The notes under the pieces: generated by a model
Databases searched by the model: none
What the model was told of the DNA's origin: nothing
What the model saw: only the letters and a program-made list of their open reading frames with translations
Translations under genes and position numbers: made by a program
Part shown: positions 61,437-64,000 of the stretch, piece by piece
Numbering within the stretch: position 1 is the first letter of the stretch
How the letters are laid out: every line of letters begins with the position of its first letter
Source: Ideonella paludis
Lineage (GTDB): Bacteria; Pseudomonadota; Gammaproteobacteria; Burkholderiales; Burkholderiaceae_C
DNA: 64,000 nt
Direction: 5' to 3'
Assembly: GCF_018069865.1 (NCBI RefSeq)
Contig: NZ_JAGQDG010000001.1
Span: 496,001-560,000, forward strand

Positions 61437-62021
61437 TCAGCGACCATCTAAGGTCTGCAGGTGGCCGCGCAGCAGGAGCTCATAGCGGCCCGCCGCCACC
61501 AGCAGCAGGTCGCAAAACTCGCGGGCTGCGCCTTCACCGCCGCGCAAGGCACTGACATGGTCAGCCACCGCCTTGACCTCTGGGTGGGCATTGGCCGGGG
61601 CAGCGGCAAAACCCGCCCGGCACAGCAGCGGCAAGTCCGGCCAGTCGTCGCCAATGGCGGCCACATCGGCCCAGTCAATGCCTTGGGCGTCGAGCAAGGG
61701 CTGGGCGGCCGCCAGCTTGTCGCTGACGCCAAACAGCGCATGGGTCAGGCCCAGGTCGGCCACGCGCCGCCGCACGGCCGGGGAGTCTCGGCCAGTGATC
61801 ACCACCGGCAAGATGCCGCCTTGGGCCAAGAGCTTGAGGCCGTGGCCGTCCAGCGCATGAAAGGCTTTGAATCCCTCGCCGCCCTCGCCAATGAAGAGCC
61901 GCCCATCGGTGAGCACGCCGTCCACATCAAAAATGGCCAGCTTGACACCCAAGCCTTGGCCTTGGGCCTTGAGCAACAACTCGGGTTCAAACCGCAGGGC
62001 GGGGGTGGTGATCTCGCGCAT
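61437..62021 (-). CDS. kdsC: KDO-8-phosphate phosphatase KdsC
   Basis: KdsC, a HAD phosphatase, makes KDO from KDO-8-phosphate. Motif I is IFDVDGVLTDG (Asp32, Asp34), with FHALDGHGLKLL, ITGRDSPAVRRR and AAIGDDWPDLPLL following. At 194 residues it is normal. It lies between kdsD (9-bp gap) and lptC (15-bp gap). Confidence 0.95.
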   Translation of the reverse strand: MREITTPALRFEPELLLKAQGQGLGVKLAIFDVDGVLTDGRLFIGEGGEGFKAFHALDGHGLKLLAQGGILPVVITGRDSPAVRRRVADLGLTHALFGVSDKLAAAQPLLDAQGIDWADVAAIGDDWPDLPLLCRAGFAAAPANAHPEVKAVADHVSALRGGEGAAREFCDLLLVAAGRYELLLRGHLQTLDGR

Positions 62022-62030
62022 GGGGTTCTC

Positions 62031-63029
62031 TTAAATCACCTTGGCCTGCATCAGGTCGTTGGTGTTGATGGCGCCGCACAGGCGCTCGGCCTCGTCCACC
62101 ACCAGCAAGCTGGTGATGCGGTGCTGCTCCATCAAGGTGGCCGCTTCAGCGGCCAGCGCATCGGCGCGCACCGTCTTGGGCCGGGCAAACATCACCTCGC
62201 TGGCCTTCAAGGCGCGCAGGTCGGCGCCAGTTTCGATCAGGCGGCGCAAATCGCCATCGGTGAAGATGCCCAGGATGCGGTCGCCGCCGTTCACAGGCTC
62301 CACCACCGCTGTCGCGCCCAAGCCCTTTTGCGACATCTCATGCACCACCTCTAAGAAGGACGCATCAGCCAAGACACGCGGCACTTGCTCGCCCGAGCGC
62401 ATCAGGTCGCGCACATGCATCAGCAGCTTGCGGCCCAGCGCGCCACCAGGGTGCGAGCGGGCAAAGTCTTCTTCGCGGAAGCCACGCGCATCCAGCAAGG
62501 CCACTGCCAATGCATCACCCAATGCCATTTGCGCCGTGGTGCTGGCCGTGGGGGCCAGGTTCAAGGGGCAGGCTTCTTGCTGCACGGTGCACAGCAAGAC
62601 ATGGTCCGCATGGGTGGCCAAGGTCGACTGCGGCCGCCCAGTGAGCGCCACCAAGACCACGCCCAAGCGGCGCAGCCCCGAGAGGATGGCGTTGATCTCA
62701 TCGCTCTCGCCCGAGTTGGAGATGGCCAGCACCACATCGCCGGGCGCCACCATGCCCAAATCGCCATGGCTGGCCTCGCCGGGGTGCACGAAGAAGGCCG
62801 GGGTGCCGGTAGAGGCCAAGGTCGCGGCAATCTTGCGGCCCACATGGCCGCTCTTGCCCATGCCCATCACCACCACGCGGCCGCGAATGGCCAAGATGGC
62901 CTGCACCGCTTGCACAAAGTCTTGGCCCAGCAAATCGCGCACACCCAGCAAGGCTTGAGCCTCGATGTCAATGGTGCGGCGCGCCAGTTCCAAGGCGCGG
63001 TCAGCTTCTTGAGCAGTGAGTGGTTTCAC
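62031..63029 (-). CDS. kdsD: Arabinose-5-phosphate isomerase KdsD (KpsF family)
   Basis: KdsD makes arabinose-5-phosphate, the KDO precursor. A SIS domain (VVVMGMGKSGHVGRKIAATLAS, PGEASHGDLGMV) precedes two CBS domains (about 205-332). The GTG at 63029 (MKPLTAQEADR) gives 332 residues, close to the E. coli enzyme. A GTG at 63098 would overlap the divergent antiporter start and is less likely. Confidence 0.95.
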   Translation of the reverse strand: MKPLTAQEADRALELARRTIDIEAQALLGVRDLLGQDFVQAVQAILAIRGRVVVMGMGKSGHVGRKIAATLASTGTPAFFVHPGEASHGDLGMVAPGDVVLAISNSGESDEINAILSGLRRLGVVLVALTGRPQSTLATHADHVLLCTVQQEACPLNLAPTASTTAQMALGDALAVALLDARGFREEDFARSHPGGALGRKLLMHVRDLMRSGEQVPRVLADASFLEVVHEMSQKGLGATAVVEPVNGGDRILGIFTDGDLRRLIETGADLRALKASEVMFARPKTVRADALAAEAATLMEQHRITSLLVVDEAERLCGAINTNDLMQAKVI

Positions 63030-63090
63030 AGGCGGGTGTCTGGTTGAGAATAGGGGGATTCTAGAAGGCGACAGAGAAAGGGTTTCCGGA

Positions 63091-64000
63091 TTGGCCACGA
63101 CGCTTGAATTGGTGCTGCTCTACCTCATCGCCGCCGTGGCCGGCGTGGTCGCTTGCCGATTGATGCGTCTGCCGCCCATGCTGGGCTATCTGGTGGTGGG
63201 CGTGTTGATCGGCCCCAATGCCCTGGCCTTGGCCAAGGACTCTGCTGGGGTGAAGTACCTGGCCGAGTTTGGCGTGGTCTTTCTGATGTTCGTCATCGGG
63301 CTGGAGTTCAATCTGCCCAAGCTGCGCAGCATGCGCACCCTGGTGTTTGGCTTGGGGCTCAGCCAAGTGGTGCTGACCATACTGGGCGCCCTGGTGGGCA
63401 ACACGGCGTTGATCTGGCTGTTCAGCGTCACCACCCGGCCCTGGGAGCTGGGTTGGCAAGGCGCGGTGGTGCTGGGCAGCGCAATGGCCATGTCGTCGAC
63501 CGCCATCGTCGTCAAGATGATGGCCGAGCGCCTAGAGCTCGAGAGCGAGCACGGCAAACGCGTCATCGGCGTGCTGCTGTTCCAGGACTTGGCGGTGGTG
63601 CCGCTGCTGGTGTTGATCCCGGCCTTGAACTCCTCGCCTGAAGACATGGTCAGCTCCATGGCCCTGGCTTTGCTCAAAGCCACGCTGCTGTTGACGGTGC
63701 TCTTGGTGGGCGGGCAGCGGGTGATGCGGCGCTGGCTGACGCTGGTGGCGCGGCGCAAGAGCGAAGAGCTGTTTGTGCTGAACGTGCTGCTGGTGACGCT
63801 GGGTTTGGCCTACCTCACCGAACATGCGGGCTTGTCCCTCGCACTGGGCGCCTTTGTCGCCGGCATGTTGATCGCCGAAACCGAGTTCAAGCACCAGGTG
63901 GAAACCGACATCCGGCCCTTCCATGACGTGCTGCTGGGCCTGTTCTTCATCACCATTGGCATGAAGCTGGACTGGCGCCCTGTGCTGGATGAGTGGCTGT
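63091..64000 (+). CDS. CPA2-family cation:proton antiporter (KefB-like), cut by window end
   Basis: The frame starts at a TTG at 63091 after AGAAAGG and runs off the right edge (about 303 codons visible). It has many hydrophobic helices and the KefB/CPA2 features LGYLVVGVLIGP, VVFLMFVIGLEF and LGSAMAMSSTAIVVKM, then GVLLFQDLAVVPLL. Such antiporters exchange K+ or Na+ for H+. It is divergent from kdsD, a common Burkholderiales arrangement. The C-terminal RCK domain, if present, is outside the window. Confidence 0.9.
   Translation, partial: MATTLELVLLYLIAAVAGVVACRLMRLPPMLGYLVVGVLIGPNALALAKDSAGVKYLAEFGVVFLMFVIGLEFNLPKLRSMRTLVFGLGLSQVVLTILGALVGNTALIWLFSVTTRPWELGWQGAVVLGSAMAMSSTAIVVKMMAERLELESEHGKRVIGVLLFQDLAVVPLLVLIPALNSSPEDMVSSMALALLKATLLLTVLLVGGQRVMRRWLTLVARRKSEELFVLNVLLVTLGLAYLTEHAGLSLALGAFVAGMLIAETEFKHQVETDIRPFHDVLLGLFFITIGMKLDWRPVLDEWL

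Overview
The window is GC-rich proteobacterial chromosome, densely packed with operons. Gene content and arrangement (kdsD-kdsC-lptC and lptA-lptB-rpoN blocks, argS-SPOR-dsbA, urtABCDE plus ureDABCEFG, malate synthase G, fused UreEF, creBCD) point to a betaproteobacterium of the order Burkholderiales, near Comamonadaceae or the Roseateles/Rubrivivax group. This placement is inferred from gene content and was not tested by a search. No rRNA, tRNA, CRISPR array or insertion sequence was recognised.

Layout. 1-5.3 kb: the end of an unknown gene, a THUMP RNA methyltransferase, rpoN (sigma-54), lptB and lptA. 5.4-23.8 kb: a urea module. ureD sits behind a near-consensus sigma-54 promoter. Then come a lipoprotein and the urea ABC transporter urtEDCBA on the minus strand, a response regulator and a very large NCS1-transporter/histidine-kinase hybrid, and finally ureA, a His-rich small membrane protein, ureB, ureC, a GNAT gene, a fused ureEF and ureG. 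A Doc/AbrB toxin-antitoxin pair is lodged between ureC and ureEF, and a decayed DUF1778/GNAT toxin-antitoxin module lies beside urtA. 23.8-27 kb: dsbA, a SPOR-domain protein and argS. 27.2-29.5 kb: a Ser/Thr kinase fused to a cyclic-nucleotide-binding-like domain, and a PsiF-repeat protein followed by two tandem 80-bp hairpin repeats. 29.5-39.1 kb: LysR/HAD dehalogenase/malate synthase G, AraC/cytochrome P450, and a TldD/TldE-like pair. 39.3-42.6 kb: an AT-rich accessory patch with two unrecognised genes in a probable operon and a RHH/RelE toxin-antitoxin pair. 42.6-51.3 kb: LysR, a tautomerase, a VOC protein, a WYL regulator, an M35-like secreted metalloprotease, an acyl-CoA ligase, a TSUP exporter and a GMC oxidoreductase. 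51.6-54 kb: an RTX calcium-binding protein. 54-59.2 kb: creD, creC, creB with a matching cre-tag, marC and a metal-receptor-like protein. 59.4-64 kb: an RRM RNA-binding protein, an SDR, lptC, kdsC, kdsD and the start of a KefB-like antiporter.

How it fits together. The urea genes import urea (Urt), hydrolyse it (UreABC) and mature the nickel enzyme (UreD, EF, G). The adjacent two-component system may sense a purine- or hydantoin-like nitrogen compound, and the sigma-54 site before ureD ties the module to nitrogen control. The lipopolysaccharide genes at the two ends (kdsD-kdsC-lptC on the right, lptA-lptB-rpoN on the left) keep the order and strand of the usual contiguous cluster but are separated by about 55 kb, so everything between 5.3 and 60.7 kb behaves like a block placed inside that cluster.
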